Shown here in pieces: positions 1 through 8,469 of a stretch of DNA of 64,000 nucleotides. Below the pieces are notes generated by a model that saw nothing but the letters and a program-made list of their open reading frames with translations, ran no database searches and was not told the origin of the DNA. Position 1 is the first letter of the stretch. The number at the start of each line of letters is the position of its first letter. Location of the stretch: contig NZ_CP133269.1 in assembly GCF_030915525.1 (NCBI RefSeq), positions 4,668,501 to 4,732,500 of the forward strand, read 5' to 3'. The stretch is from Neobacillus sp. PS2-9. GTDB taxonomy: Bacteria; Bacillota; Bacilli; Bacillales; Cytobacillaceae. The position numbers were made by a program, and so were the translations under genes.

Positions 1-599
1 ACGTTTTGAGTCTTTAAGTGGTCAAACAACATGCGTGTTAACGCACCAAAGTTAACGTCTGTTCCAGAGTCGATTTTTGTAGCCGCTATTGGTTCATTCG
101 ATGTACGGCCTTCCATGATAAGCGGAATCCATTCTTTCAGTTTTTCAGGGTCATCGGAAAATTCCATCCCTTGAAACAGAGGATTGTTTGATAGCGCTTT
201 AAATCTTTTCTTCAAAAACGATATATTTTGTTCCCCTAGCACTAAACTCATATGAGGTATTGGCATAATAAAATCCTGTGGATCACGAATGAGATCTTTG
301 TTTACAAGATAAGACCAAAACTGTCTAGAAAGCTGAAACTGTTCATTAATATTTATTGCTTTGCTAATATCTATAGATCCGTCCGGTTTTTCGGAAGTAT
401 AGTTAAGCTCACACAGTGCAGCATGACCCGTCCCCGCATTATTCCATTCGTTTGAGCTTTCTTCTCCAGCATTTTCAAGTTTCTCGAACACTTTGATTTC
501 CCATTCAGGTGCTAACTCTTTCAGTAATGAACCCAAAGTTGCGCTCATGACCCCGGCACCAATTAAGATAACGTCTGCTGTTTTCTGTACGTTGCTCAT
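1..599 (-). CDS. mqo: Malate:quinone oxidoreductase, N-terminal part (gene runs off the window)
   Basis: This FAD-dependent membrane-associated enzyme oxidises malate to oxaloacetate and passes electrons to the quinone pool. The translation begins [20 protein letters not shown], which contains a Rossmann FAD-binding GAGVMSAT motif. It continues with [20 protein letters not shown] and [16 protein letters not shown], stretches typical of Mqo. The ATG at 599 follows an AAGGATGG ribosome binding site. About 199 codons are present of roughly 500 expected, so the 3' part lies to the left of position 1. The reading is open to the window edge. Confidence 0.93.
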   Translation of the reverse strand, partial: MSNVQKTADVILIGAGVMSATLGSLLKELAPEWEIKVFEKLENAGEESSNEWNNAGTGHAALCELNYTSEKPDGSIDISKAININEQFQLSRQFWSYLVNKDLIRDPQDFIMPIPHMSLVLGEQNISFLKKRFKALSNNPLFQGMEFSDDPEKLKEWIPLIMEGRTSNEPIAATKIDSGTDVNFGALTRMLFDHLKTQN

Positions 600-967
600 G
601 ACAACCATCCTTACTCCGTATATTTGCAAAAAAAGTAGTCGTTCTAGCTTAGATTTCATAAAAATAAGGGTGCCATCTAAGAACACACCTTATCTGACTC
701 ATTAATAAACACTCATTAGTCTATTATAATTATTTATAGATTCAATTATCTACTATTATCTAATAATTATAAACTATTTAAACTTAGTAAAAAAGTGAGA
801 AATCATCCCACAGTATCCTAAGTACACCCAAAAACCGCTTTTTCTCCCATATAATTCAAGCATTTATTTTAAATACAAGGGTTCCTTCGTAAAATTGTTT
901 TATGGTATGATGAGTAAATTGTTTACCTATCCTATTACATTTTCATTCATCAAGAAAAGAGGTATTT
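600..967. other. Divergent intergenic region
   Basis: This AT-rich gap lies between the divergent mqo and MFS genes and must hold both promoters. I could not assign a -35/-10 pair with confidence. No coding potential, hairpin or repeat stands out. Confidence 0.5.
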
Positions 968-2158
968 ATGCAAGTCACAGCATTATCTAAGCAACATTGG
1001 TTTCTTATTTTCACACTTACCTTATTAACATTTGTTCTCGGGACAAGCGAGTTTGTGATCGTTGGGATCTTAACGGATATTTCCTCGAACCTTCATATAA
1101 CAAATGCAAAGGCAGGCACACTTGTTTCTGCGTTTGCCATAACGTTTGCCATTGCTACTCCCATCGTGATGTCAGCAACAAGCCATGTTCCAAAGCGGAA
1201 ATGGATGTTGTTTTTAATCGGAACATTTATAGTCTTAAATGCTTTGAGCATCATTTCGACAAGTTACCTTATGCTCCTTGCCATTCGGATGGTGACAGCG
1301 ATTGTAACAGGGGTATTAATCTCACTTGCCATGATTGTTGCCAGTGAAACCATCCCAGTTGCAAAACGGGGCATTGCTATCTCCTTCGTTTTCGGTGGGT
1401 TTACACTAGCAAATGTGGTTGGAGTTCCAATTGGTACGGTCATAGCTGAATGGTATACCTGGCATGCCACTTTTATATTAACAACAGTTCTCGGTGGGGT
1501 GGCATTTGTGGCCTCCTTCTTCAACTTACCAAGTAAACTCAGCCAATACCGTTGTTCCATGCGGGATCAATTCTCTTTGTTGACACACCCACGAATCTTA
1601 ATGGCTTTCTTTATCCCATCTCTTGGGTTCGGAGGAACGTACGCGGTATTTACGTATCTTGTTCCGATTCTAAAGCAGATGGATGCACCAAGTAGTTCCA
1701 TCAGTTTAATTCTGTTTGGCTACGGATTTATCTCTATTTTTAGCAACATCCTTGCTGGAAAAATCGCCAGCCACAATCCGATCGGACGCCTGCGGTTTGT
1801 TTTTCTCGTACAAGCATTTGTCCTGATTGCTCTATACTGGACGACCGATAACTTTATCTTTGGTTTGGTAAACATCGGCTTGATGTCATTAATGGCCATT
1901 CTTTTAACCACATCTACGCAGCTTTATTTAATCGACCTTGCAGGTATTTATCAACCAAATGCAACAGGACTTGCTGCTTCATTAATGCCTGTCGCAAGCA
2001 ATGTTGGTATTGCTTTGGGTTCGGCATTAGGCGGAATTGTCTACCATGAAGGAACTTTAATCAATGTGACACTAGTCGGAGGGGTGGTTGCGATTTTTGC
2101 GAGTTTGCTCACTTTCCTCAGTCATCGCTTGGACCAACAGCAGAAGAAACTGGCTTAA
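968..2158 (+). CDS. MFS transporter, AraJ-like DHA1 exporter
   Basis: This 396-residue inner-membrane protein has about twelve hydrophobic segments and belongs to the major facilitator superfamily. The N-terminal pattern FVLGTSEFVIVGIL, followed by a cytoplasmic basic loop (HVPKRKW), resembles the arabinose-efflux/chloramphenicol-exporter (AraJ, YdhP) branch of proton-driven exporters. The ATG follows AGAGGT. It stands alone, divergent from mqo, with its own strong terminator. The substrate cannot be told from sequence. Confidence 0.85.
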   Translation: MQVTALSKQHWFLIFTLTLLTFVLGTSEFVIVGILTDISSNLHITNAKAGTLVSAFAITFAIATPIVMSATSHVPKRKWMLFLIGTFIVLNALSIISTSYLMLLAIRMVTAIVTGVLISLAMIVASETIPVAKRGIAISFVFGGFTLANVVGVPIGTVIAEWYTWHATFILTTVLGGVAFVASFFNLPSKLSQYRCSMRDQFSLLTHPRILMAFFIPSLGFGGTYAVFTYLVPILKQMDAPSSSISLILFGYGFISIFSNILAGKIASHNPIGRLRFVFLVQAFVLIALYWTTDNFIFGLVNIGLMSLMAILLTTSTQLYLIDLAGIYQPNATGLAASLMPVASNVGIALGSALGGIVYHEGTLINVTLVGGVVAIFASLLTFLSHRLDQQQKKLA

Positions 2159-2169
2159 AGAGTTTGATG

Positions 2170-2210
2170 AAAAAAGACAGCGGTGCCTTTTAAAGCACCG
2201 CTGTTTTTTC
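2170..2210 (+). terminator. Rho-independent terminator of the MFS gene
   Basis: A stem of ACAGCGGTGC paired with GCACCGCTGT around a TTTTAAA loop is followed by TTTTTTC. An A-run on the other side may let it act in both directions for the convergent three-module gene. Confidence 0.9.
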
Positions 2211-2246
2211 ATTAATTAATATTCATTTTAGTAAAAACTACCTCTG

Positions 2247-4247
2247 TTACTGCATGACCTTCCAAAATTCCCCGGCTACTACCTCATAACCTGGTAAGCT
2301 TAGATGGATGTTTTGCGGATTTGGAATATAATCTGCAAAATGACTACCATTTATCGCTTGAACGGTTGGAATAAATGCATCCCCATGTTGAACCGCCTGG
2401 GCTTGAATTTGAGCATTAAAACCCTGAACTAATTGATTTACCAGCTCTTTTTGTTGTGGGTCAGTTATATATGGGAATGGGTTGTAATAGCCCATAACAT
2501 ATACCTTTACATTGGGATTAAGTTGATCAATGGTTCCTAGAATGGTGCTGATTTTTCCAGCAATGACCGGAATTTCATTTAGTGCTGCCAGTGGATCCTT
2601 TTGTATCACCGGAAGCAAATCATTTGCCCCAATATCAATGGTAAGATGAGTGGCGCTTTTAATTTCTTGTTGAACAGCATCCTTCTCTAAATCTGTTATG
2701 ATATTATCCGTTTTATATCCGGAAACACCTAGGTTTACAAATTTGAGCAGTTGATATGATTTTGTAAAATCCTTGGCAATGTAATTTGGATAACCCCAGT
2801 CTGGGTCTACTCCATTTACCACAGGTCTGTCTTGCCCTTGTGGAGTCATTCCTGCTGCTAACGAATCCCCTAAAGCAAGATAATTGATTTGAATCCAGGC
2901 CCCATCTGAACCTAGTTTATAGCCATGGATGACTGTATCGACAGCCATTTGACCCGCTTGCTGGAAGTAATACCATTTTCCTTCGATTTCCTTCCAGCTG
3001 GTCACCATCGCTCCACTTTCTGAAAGGTAATACTTTTTCCCTGATGCTTCGAGCCAGCCTGTTTCCATTACTCCAGAATTGTTAAAGTAATACCATTTAT
3101 TATTAATTAAAGCCCAACCTGTACGCATTTCACCGTTAGACTGGTGGTAATACCACTCACCGCCTGATAGCAACCAGCCAGTCTTCATTTCACCTGTTGA
3201 TTGAAGGTAATACCTTTTATTATTCGTTTGGAGCCAGCCGGTTTTCATCGCTCCGGATTGATCAAGGAAATACCAGGCCTTGCCATTATATAGCCAGCCA
3301 GTCTTCATGGAGCCATCTTTATTTAAGTAGTACCATGTGTTCCCTGTCTTTAACCAGCCCGTTTTCATTACACCTGCTGAATCAAGGTAATACCATTGCC
3401 CCTTATATGGAACCCAGCCAGTAACTTTTCCATTTGTTGTGTAATAAAACCATTTTCCATTCGCTAATACCCAACCCTGTGGTTGAAATTCATTCCAAAC
3501 CATACTTGATATTTTACTAATAGTATCGATTCCATAGGATAGGGATGGATTATTCGCTGTCAGAACAGCAATAACATAATTCTTCCCTTGCCCATTAATA
3601 TATCCAACACTATTTACATTTTTTCCAGTAGTGACCCAGCCATTTTTTAACGCCACACTAACCCCTAATGGAATTCCATAGCTTGTCCCCCAGCGTTGGT
3701 CTGACACTACGTTCCGCATAAGATTTAGACCATATGTTCTTTGGGAATCCGCTAATAAGGCATTGGGATAGGCAAAATATTTCATTATGGTAAGTTGGTC
3801 CGAAACAGTTGTAGTGGTACGCCCCCACCAACCGCCAGTACCTGCACTGGTACTTGTCATCCCTACTTTTTGAAAAAAGGTCTGTACATTTGTTTCGCTG
3901 CCCAGCTGTCGCCACAGCGTACTTGCCGCACTGTTATCACTATTTTCTATCATTCTAGTTAATAATGAATTTACATTACTAGTAATAGGGATTTTTTTAT
4001 ACAGTACGTCAGCCATAATTGAAATTTTCACAACACTTTGAGTATAGTAGGTTATTGACGGATTGTATGTATATGTTTTTCCTGTGTTTGCATCGTAAAC
4101 GCCAACAGAAACGGTGCCACTTCTTGAAGAAATATAATTGGTTACATCGGTTCCTAATACGGTTGATGCCTTTACAGGAGCTTTTCCATACATTAGCATG
4201 GCCATTTCTACCAAGGCACATGCAACTAGTTTCTTATAAGCTTTCAT
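2247..4247 (-). CDS. Secreted three-module protein: serine beta-lactamase-like domain, cell-wall-binding repeats, SGNH hydrolase
   Basis: This 666-residue exported protein has three parts. After a signal-like segment (about 1-27), residues 30-255 resemble a serine beta-lactamase/penicillin-binding fold, with SVVK at 71-74 (SxxK), SDN at 103-105 and KNG at 201-203 in place of KTG. Residues 258-440 hold nine repeats of about 20 residues of the GWLKTGNTWYYLNKDGSMKT type, as in choline/glucan-binding wall modules. Residues 456-666 are an SGNH/GDSL esterase domain with GDS at 461-463 and GAND at 540-543. The last block reads NIHLS, so the usual Asp three residues before His648 is Gln645. The chosen ATG follows AGGAAAGGAT; the longer open frame upstream lacks this. 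It probably acts on wall polymers or their acyl groups, but no substrate can be named. Confidence 0.85.
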   Translation of the reverse strand: MKAYKKLVACALVEMAMLMYGKAPVKASTVLGTDVTNYISSRSGTVSVGVYDANTGKTYTYNPSITYYTQSVVKISIMADVLYKKIPITSNVNSLLTRMIENSDNSAASTLWRQLGSETNVQTFFQKVGMTSTSAGTGGWWGRTTTTVSDQLTIMKYFAYPNALLADSQRTYGLNLMRNVVSDQRWGTSYGIPLGVSVALKNGWVTTGKNVNSVGYINGQGKNYVIAVLTANNPSLSYGIDTISKISSMVWNEFQPQGWVLANGKWFYYTTNGKVTGWVPYKGQWYYLDSAGVMKTGWLKTGNTWYYLNKDGSMKTGWLYNGKAWYFLDQSGAMKTGWLQTNNKRYYLQSTGEMKTGWLLSGGEWYYHQSNGEMRTGWALINNKWYYFNNSGVMETGWLEASGKKYYLSESGAMVTSWKEIEGKWYYFQQAGQMAVDTVIHGYKLGSDGAWIQINYLALGDSLAAGMTPQGQDRPVVNGVDPDWGYPNYIAKDFTKSYQLLKFVNLGVSGYKTDNIITDLEKDAVQQEIKSATHLTIDIGANDLLPVIQKDPLAALNEIPVIAGKISTILGTIDQLNPNVKVYVMGYYNPFPYITDPQQKELVNQLVQGFNAQIQAQAVQHGDAFIPTVQAINGSHFADYIPNPQNIHLSLPGYEVVAGEFWKVMQ

Positions 4248-4343
4248 TTCATTATCCTTTCCTGCTAATCTATGAATCATATTATATAATACTGCACCTT
4301 TATTCATATTAATAGTAATCACTACACTCATACAAATAACCCG

Positions 4344-4370
4344 TCTCTTAATTGAGAGACAGGTTGATTT
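4344..4370 (-). terminator. Terminator of the small membrane gene
   Basis: CCTGTCTCTC pairs with GAGACGGG around AATTAA, followed on the minus strand by TTATTTGT. It separates the 4382-4660 gene from the three-module gene downstream. Confidence 0.7.
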
Positions 4371-4381
4371 TTGGCGTAATT

Positions 4382-4660
4382 TTAATTGTTTAATCCCATG
4401 AAACCGATGAAAGCAACGATCCATAGCATTGGAAGTAAATTAATGATGGTTGAAAATTTTTTCCTTTTCACACGGAATACCCAGGCTAAGATGGAACAGG
4501 TGATCACAGCAACAGGATATAAAGTAATGGCTATAACAAAAGAACCATTAGCCAAATTCACTCCACTGTCAAAACTCATAAATGACAATCCCCATATGAT
4601 AAACCAAGGAATCAGAGAAAGTGCAAATAGGATTTGGCTGATAATTAGATATAGTTTCAT
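4382..4660 (-). CDS. Small three-helix membrane protein, function unknown
   Basis: This 92-residue protein has three hydrophobic segments: ILFALSLIPWFIIWGLSF, FVIAITLYPVAVITCSILAWVF and IINLLPMLWIVAFIGFM. A short basic loop (RVKRKK) lies between the second and third. The ATG is preceded by GAGGAGG at good spacing, so it is very likely expressed. It has its own terminator and no obvious operon partner. I do not recognise the family. Confidence 0.7.
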   Translation of the reverse strand: MKLYLIISQILFALSLIPWFIIWGLSFMSFDSGVNLANGSFVIAITLYPVAVITCSILAWVFRVKRKKFSTIINLLPMLWIVAFIGFMGLNN

Positions 4661-4778
4661 ATATTCCTCCTCTATTTATCTAACTTGTTAAAATGTTAAC
4701 AGAATATTCATGTTTCTTAAATCGTATCTCTATAATTTTTTGTAAAATTATTATTGAGAATATGAAAGGAAGTGTCAT

Positions 4779-5677
4779 ATGATACTTAAAAATCTATATG
4801 AATCGGATGAATTATTGGCTATGCGGTCCTTAAACACGCGAATGGAGTTAACTAATCAAGACAAGTTACGCTATTTAAACCTTGAAAAAGGTTTTGAAGG
4901 GGAAAAAAAGTTTGACCAAATGACAGAACTCCTTAAAGAAGAAAGATATATTATCAATAGCTTGCTTCTTAAAGTAAATAACTCCCATTTTCAACTTGAT
5001 AAATTGATTATTTCACAAGGAGGTATCCATCTATTAGATATTAAAAATTTTCAAGGGGATTTTTACATAAATGATAATAAATTTATTGCAGTAAAAACTG
5101 ATCGAGAATGGAAGAATCCTTTCGACCAATTAAAAAGGAGTTCGCTTCTATTCCGCCAACTGCTTCAAAACCTCAAGCTAAACTACCTTGTTGAACCTCT
5201 CGTTATCTTCATCAACCCTGAATTCACCTTATACCAAGCTCCCATGGACCTGCCTGCTATCTTTCCAACCCAAGTGGATAAATTCTAGATAACACACCGT
5301 CAAAGTTGAATGATGGGCACAAGAAACTAGCCCAGCAATTACTCTCGTTACATCAAACTAAGAATACTTTTTCGGTAATACCAGAGTACAATTATGATCA
5401 ACTGTCAAAGGGACCTTATTGTAAATATTGTAATTCCTTTCAGGTTTCTGTGGAAAATCATGAACTTGTATGCAGAGACTGTGGGGAACATGAGAAGGTT
5501 GAACTAGCAATTGCTCGTCATGTGGAGGAATTCAAGCTACTATTTCCTGACCGAAAGATTACTACCATAGCCATCTTTGAGTGGTGCAATCCGGGTTTAA
5601 GTAAGAGGACACTTTGCAGAATTTTAAAGAGACACTATACCACATTTGGTAATACAAAGAATACTTATTATATATAA
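4779..5677 (+). pseudogene. NERD-domain protein broken by a one-base frameshift
   Basis: The first part (169 codons, 4779-5288) has the nuclease-related NERD domain, with GFEGEKKFDQM, a core LLDIKNFQGDFYI, and NPFDQLKRS. The frame then stops at TAG near 5286. The expected continuation (FLDNTPSKLNDGHKKLAQQL) lies in the frame one base away and runs to 5677. It includes a zinc-ribbon-like CKYCNSF...CRDCGE segment, the usual C-terminal part of long Bacillus NERD proteins. Adding one base at about 5286 restores a protein of roughly 299 residues. Either the gene is recently inactivated or this is a sequencing error. Confidence 0.75.
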
Positions 5678-5846
5678 TATTTATTTGGGTAGTTAAGGAT
5701 TGATGTGCACCTCTTTGTTTGAGGCATATGCCTTTATCACCTTTTGCTGTTTGAATAAGACTGCATACAGACAGCTTTTTTTTTCTCCTTGTCCTGTCTG
5801 AATGTACTTTGGATTCAGACTGGACTTTGATTTTTTTAGCTTATCT

Positions 5847-6445
5847 TGTCCGAATGACGCTCCGATTCGGACACGCTCTTGCTTTTTTCCCATCCACTCT
5901 GTCCGAATGACGCTCCGATTCGGACACGCCTTTGCTCTTTCCCATCCACTCTGTCCGAATGACGCTCCGATTCGGACACGCCCTTGCTTTTTCCATCCAC
6001 TCTGACCGAATGACGCTCGGATTCGGACACGCCCTTGCTTTTTTCCATCCACTCTGTCCGAATGACGCTCCGATTTGGACACGCCGTTGCTCTTTCCCAT
6101 CCACTCTGTCCGAATGACGCTCCGATTCGGACACGCCTTTCTCTTTCACATCTACTCAGTCCGAATGACGCTCCGATTCGGACACGCCTTTCTCTTTCAC
6201 ATCCACTCTGTCCGAATGACGCTCCGATTCGGACACGCCTTTCTCTTTCACATCCACTCTGTCCGAATGACGCTCCCATTCGGACACGCCTTTTCTCTTT
6301 CACATCCACTCTGTCCGAATGACGCTCCGATTCGGACACGCCCTTGCTTTTTCCCACCAACTTTGTCCGAATGACCCTCTGATTTGGACATGCCTTTGCT
6401 CTTATCACCATCTCTGTCCAAATGACCCCCGGATTCAGGCAAACT
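5847..6445. repeat. Tandem array of 12 hairpin-forming units, period 51-53 bp
   Basis: Twelve units start near 5847, 5900, 5952, 6003, 6055, 6107, 6158, 6209, 6260, 6312, 6364 and 6415. Each contains a 9-bp inverted repeat TGTCCGAAT / ATTCGGACA around GACGCTCCG. A pyrimidine-rich spacer (CACGCCTTTGCTCTTTC, then CATCCACTC) follows. The last two units and the fourth are more diverged. Open frames running through the array on both strands are by-products of the repeat and do not look like genes. The array sits between the frameshifted NERD gene and the 3' end of the coiled-coil gene. Confidence 0.95.
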
Positions 6446-6511
6446 TTTGCTCTTGCCCACCCACAAACTAAGTCCGTACGTGACAGACATTCACTTCTAT
6501 AGTATGTGTTC

Positions 6512-7450
6512 CTATAATCTCTCCACAATCCCCTGCTTTTCTTTCTGAATTTCAGCTAACTCTACTTTCTTCTCCTCAATTTGTGAATCTAACCGCGTCA
6601 AAATATCCCTCACTTTCGCTAAGTGACCTCTAGCTTGTTCCAACGAGCGTTTAATTTTTCCCTGGACCATATAATCCGCGATGAACCCATCAAAGAAGAA
6701 ATCAGCAAACTTTAACATTCCGGAGATATTGATATCAACAAATACTGTATCTTGAACATCCAATAATTCTTTTTGGAACTCGCGCATACATCTTTGTGCT
6801 CGATGAAGATGTGCTTCCGCCTCATCAATCTTTTGATGTTTGATCATACCTGCAATCGTTCCACCACCAAACAAATCCCATGTCCCCCATCCTTCCGCTT
6901 TATCAAGCAAACTCACAGCATCACTTAGTGCATCCTCAACCCGAAATCCGGCCTGCTTCGCTTCTTCTAGTTCCATTAAATACGCTTTCAGCACCCCTTC
7001 CTGCTCACTCAACTCAAACACTTTTGCTGCGAAAGGTGAGCTACTTACCTTGATCATATCTTCTTTTTGCAAAAGAAGTTGTTGATACTCCACCTCAACA
7101 GGGCCCAAGTTTTTTAGATTGTTCTCAAGCACACGCATCGCTTGATCGATTTCCTTTTTTGTCTTTATTGCTTCTTCGAGCTTGTGCTGTGCCGCGATCA
7201 TTTCTTGCTTTTCCTTTGATAGTTTTTCTTCCTTTTTACCAGATAAAGTGGCTATTAACTTCGTTAAACCGAAGCGTTCTAGCCTCTCCACATCCTCCTG
7301 CTCTGTATAAAACTGATATTGAAGCAGATTCAGCTTCTCCTCGATCGTTTCTATTTCTCTCTCATAATCCGCAAGCTGCCCTTCATATTTCTCCTTCTTC
7401 CGTAATTCCCCTTGGATCGCAACTAACTTTGCATTTATCTCTGTGAACAC
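6512..7450 (-). CDS. Coiled-coil protein, function unknown
   Basis: This 312-residue, highly charged protein is mostly predicted coiled coil. Residues 1-130 and the last 50 are rich in E, K, Q and L heptads. A central non-coil segment holds a glycine-rich WGTWDLFGGGTIAGMIKHQK. A hydrophobic stretch around FADFFFDGFIADYMV is too short and polar for a clear membrane helix. No nucleotide-binding motif is visible. The ATG lies just upstream of ATAAATGCAAAG, with only a modest ribosome binding site. It is monocistronic, with the repeat array at its 3' end. I do not recognise a characterised family. Confidence 0.75.
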   Translation of the reverse strand: MFTEINAKLVAIQGELRKKEKYEGQLADYEREIETIEEKLNLLQYQFYTEQEDVERLERFGLTKLIATLSGKKEEKLSKEKQEMIAAQHKLEEAIKTKKEIDQAMRVLENNLKNLGPVEVEYQQLLLQKEDMIKVSSSPFAAKVFELSEQEGVLKAYLMELEEAKQAGFRVEDALSDAVSLLDKAEGWGTWDLFGGGTIAGMIKHQKIDEAEAHLHRAQRCMREFQKELLDVQDTVFVDINISGMLKFADFFFDGFIADYMVQGKIKRSLEQARGHLAKVRDILTRLDSQIEEKKVELAEIQKEKQGIVERL

Positions 7451-7588
7451 GAGAATTCCCCCAAATTTGTTTTTGTATCATTTACGTTAAAAAATGGAAA
7501 AAGTTTCATTTTGCAACGTACGGAATTCAATACAAAAAAAGGTTTAACACTCTTATAGAGCATCAAACCAGTTTACATGTTTATTAGG

Positions 7589-7909
7589 TTATTTTTTATG
7601 ACGATCCCCTACAAAAGGCAGACCTGATAGATAGCCAGAGTTGCCTGGATTTTGTGAACCGGCCATAAGGTAGCTAAATCTGTTGAGATTTTCAACCATC
7701 TGTATACCTGTTACTTCTCCTGGGTCCGCTGCCGAAATAATTCGGGAAAGCTTCTTTGTATCAATATTATAAGCCCAGCCGTAGTTATTTTAACTATTGT
7801 CTTCCACTACTTGGAAAGATATATTTTTTTTGCCAATATTCGAGCGAGGTATTCTACAAAAACCGGAAATTATTTTCCAATCAAATAACCCCAAAGAACC
7901 AATGAGCAT
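7589..7909 (-). pseudogene. C-terminal remnant of a PhoX/DUF839-type phosphatase
   Basis: From 7790 down to 7589 the minus strand reads NNYGWAYNIDTKKLSRIISA, then ADPGEVTGIQMVENLNRFSY and ending GLPFVGDRHKK-stop. This resembles the C-terminus of PhoX-type (DUF839) calcium-dependent alkaline phosphatases. It is preceded in frame by a TAA stop at about 7789 and by a short frame from an ATG at 7909 with a GGAGGTG site that ends ISFQVVEDNS-stop. The large N-terminal catalytic part is missing, so this is a decayed leftover. The family call rests on pattern memory. Confidence 0.5.
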
Positions 7910-8046
7910 TGACACCTCCACCTTGATTCCACCCTTCCGCACAAGGCTTAAATTTGTCCAAATTCCTAAAAACTAAGACAAGCACACAGGATTTTCATTC
8001 AAAATCCCATACCATAATGAAAGGAACATGGAGGGAATGATTAGCT

Positions 8047-8469
8047 TTGACCATTGAAGGAAAGCACATAATCATTGATGGATTTGAGTGTGATTCTTTA
8101 CATTTGAATAACATTGCCTTTTTAGAAAACCTCTGCAAAAAGGCAGCGTTAGATGCTGGAATGGAGATTTTGTACTCTTATTTTCATCAATTTCAGCCAC
8201 AAGGGGTAACTGGTGTACTTGTTTTATCCACTTCTCATTTATCCGTTCATACCTGGCCTGAAGAGAGGTATGCGTCACTTGATTTTTATACCTGTGGAGA
8301 TTCTGACCTTACTGCCCCTGTCAATTTACTTTTAAAAGAATTGTCTGCCCAAAAAGCCATGGTCTACTCCATTGACCGGGGCGTGACTCAACCTCAATTA
8401 ATCTACTGTAATGAAATCACTACTACTGATAATTCCAAAGGAGAGAACAAGAATGTATCGACCGACTAA
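8047..8469 (+). CDS. speD: S-adenosylmethionine decarboxylase proenzyme
   Basis: This 140-residue pyruvoyl enzyme decarboxylates S-adenosylmethionine to give the aminopropyl donor for spermidine. Family features are present at the expected positions. The self-cleavage site STSH places Ser63 as the future pyruvoyl residue, followed by His68 in VHTWPEE and Cys83 in YTCGD. The start is TTG, chosen because GGAGGGA lies about 10 bases upstream and a nearby ATG gives only a 7-codon frame. The 3' end overlaps the start of the speE-like gene by 17 bases, so the two are translationally coupled. The C-terminal tail of about 20 residues beyond the core is poorly conserved in appearance. Confidence 0.93.
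   Translation: MTIEGKHIIIDGFECDSLHLNNIAFLENLCKKAALDAGMEILYSYFHQFQPQGVTGVLVLSTSHLSVHTWPEERYASLDFYTCGDSDLTAPVNLLLKELSAQKAMVYSIDRGVTQPQLIYCNEITTTDNSKGENKNVSTD

Noticed and set aside
1264..1560. Minus-strand frame inside the MFS gene
   Set aside because: Composition and lack of start signals mark it as a shadow of the MFS coding frame.
4248..4424. Upstream extension of the three-module protein by 59 codons
   Set aside because: The extension runs across the neighbouring terminator and lacks a binding site; the ATG at 4247 has a good site and starts the signal peptide.
4386..4691. 101-codon frame on the plus strand opposite the small membrane gene
   Set aside because: It is a shadow of the membrane gene, which has the ribosome binding site and coherent helices.
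5847..6445. CRISPR-like appearance (regular repeats with a dyad)
   Set aside because: The intervals between dyads are near-identical to each other, so there are no unique spacers, and no cas genes are present. The Fe-S nuclease at 20 kb is not adjacent.
5693..6528. Several open frames of 60-230 codons through the repeat array on both strands
   Set aside because: They arise from repeat units without stops. Their peptides are periodic repeats in several frames at once, and no binding site precedes them.
8411..8452. Earlier start for the spermidine synthase
   Set aside because: The ATG at 8453 has AAAGGAGA at ideal spacing; the earlier codons lie deep in speD without a site.
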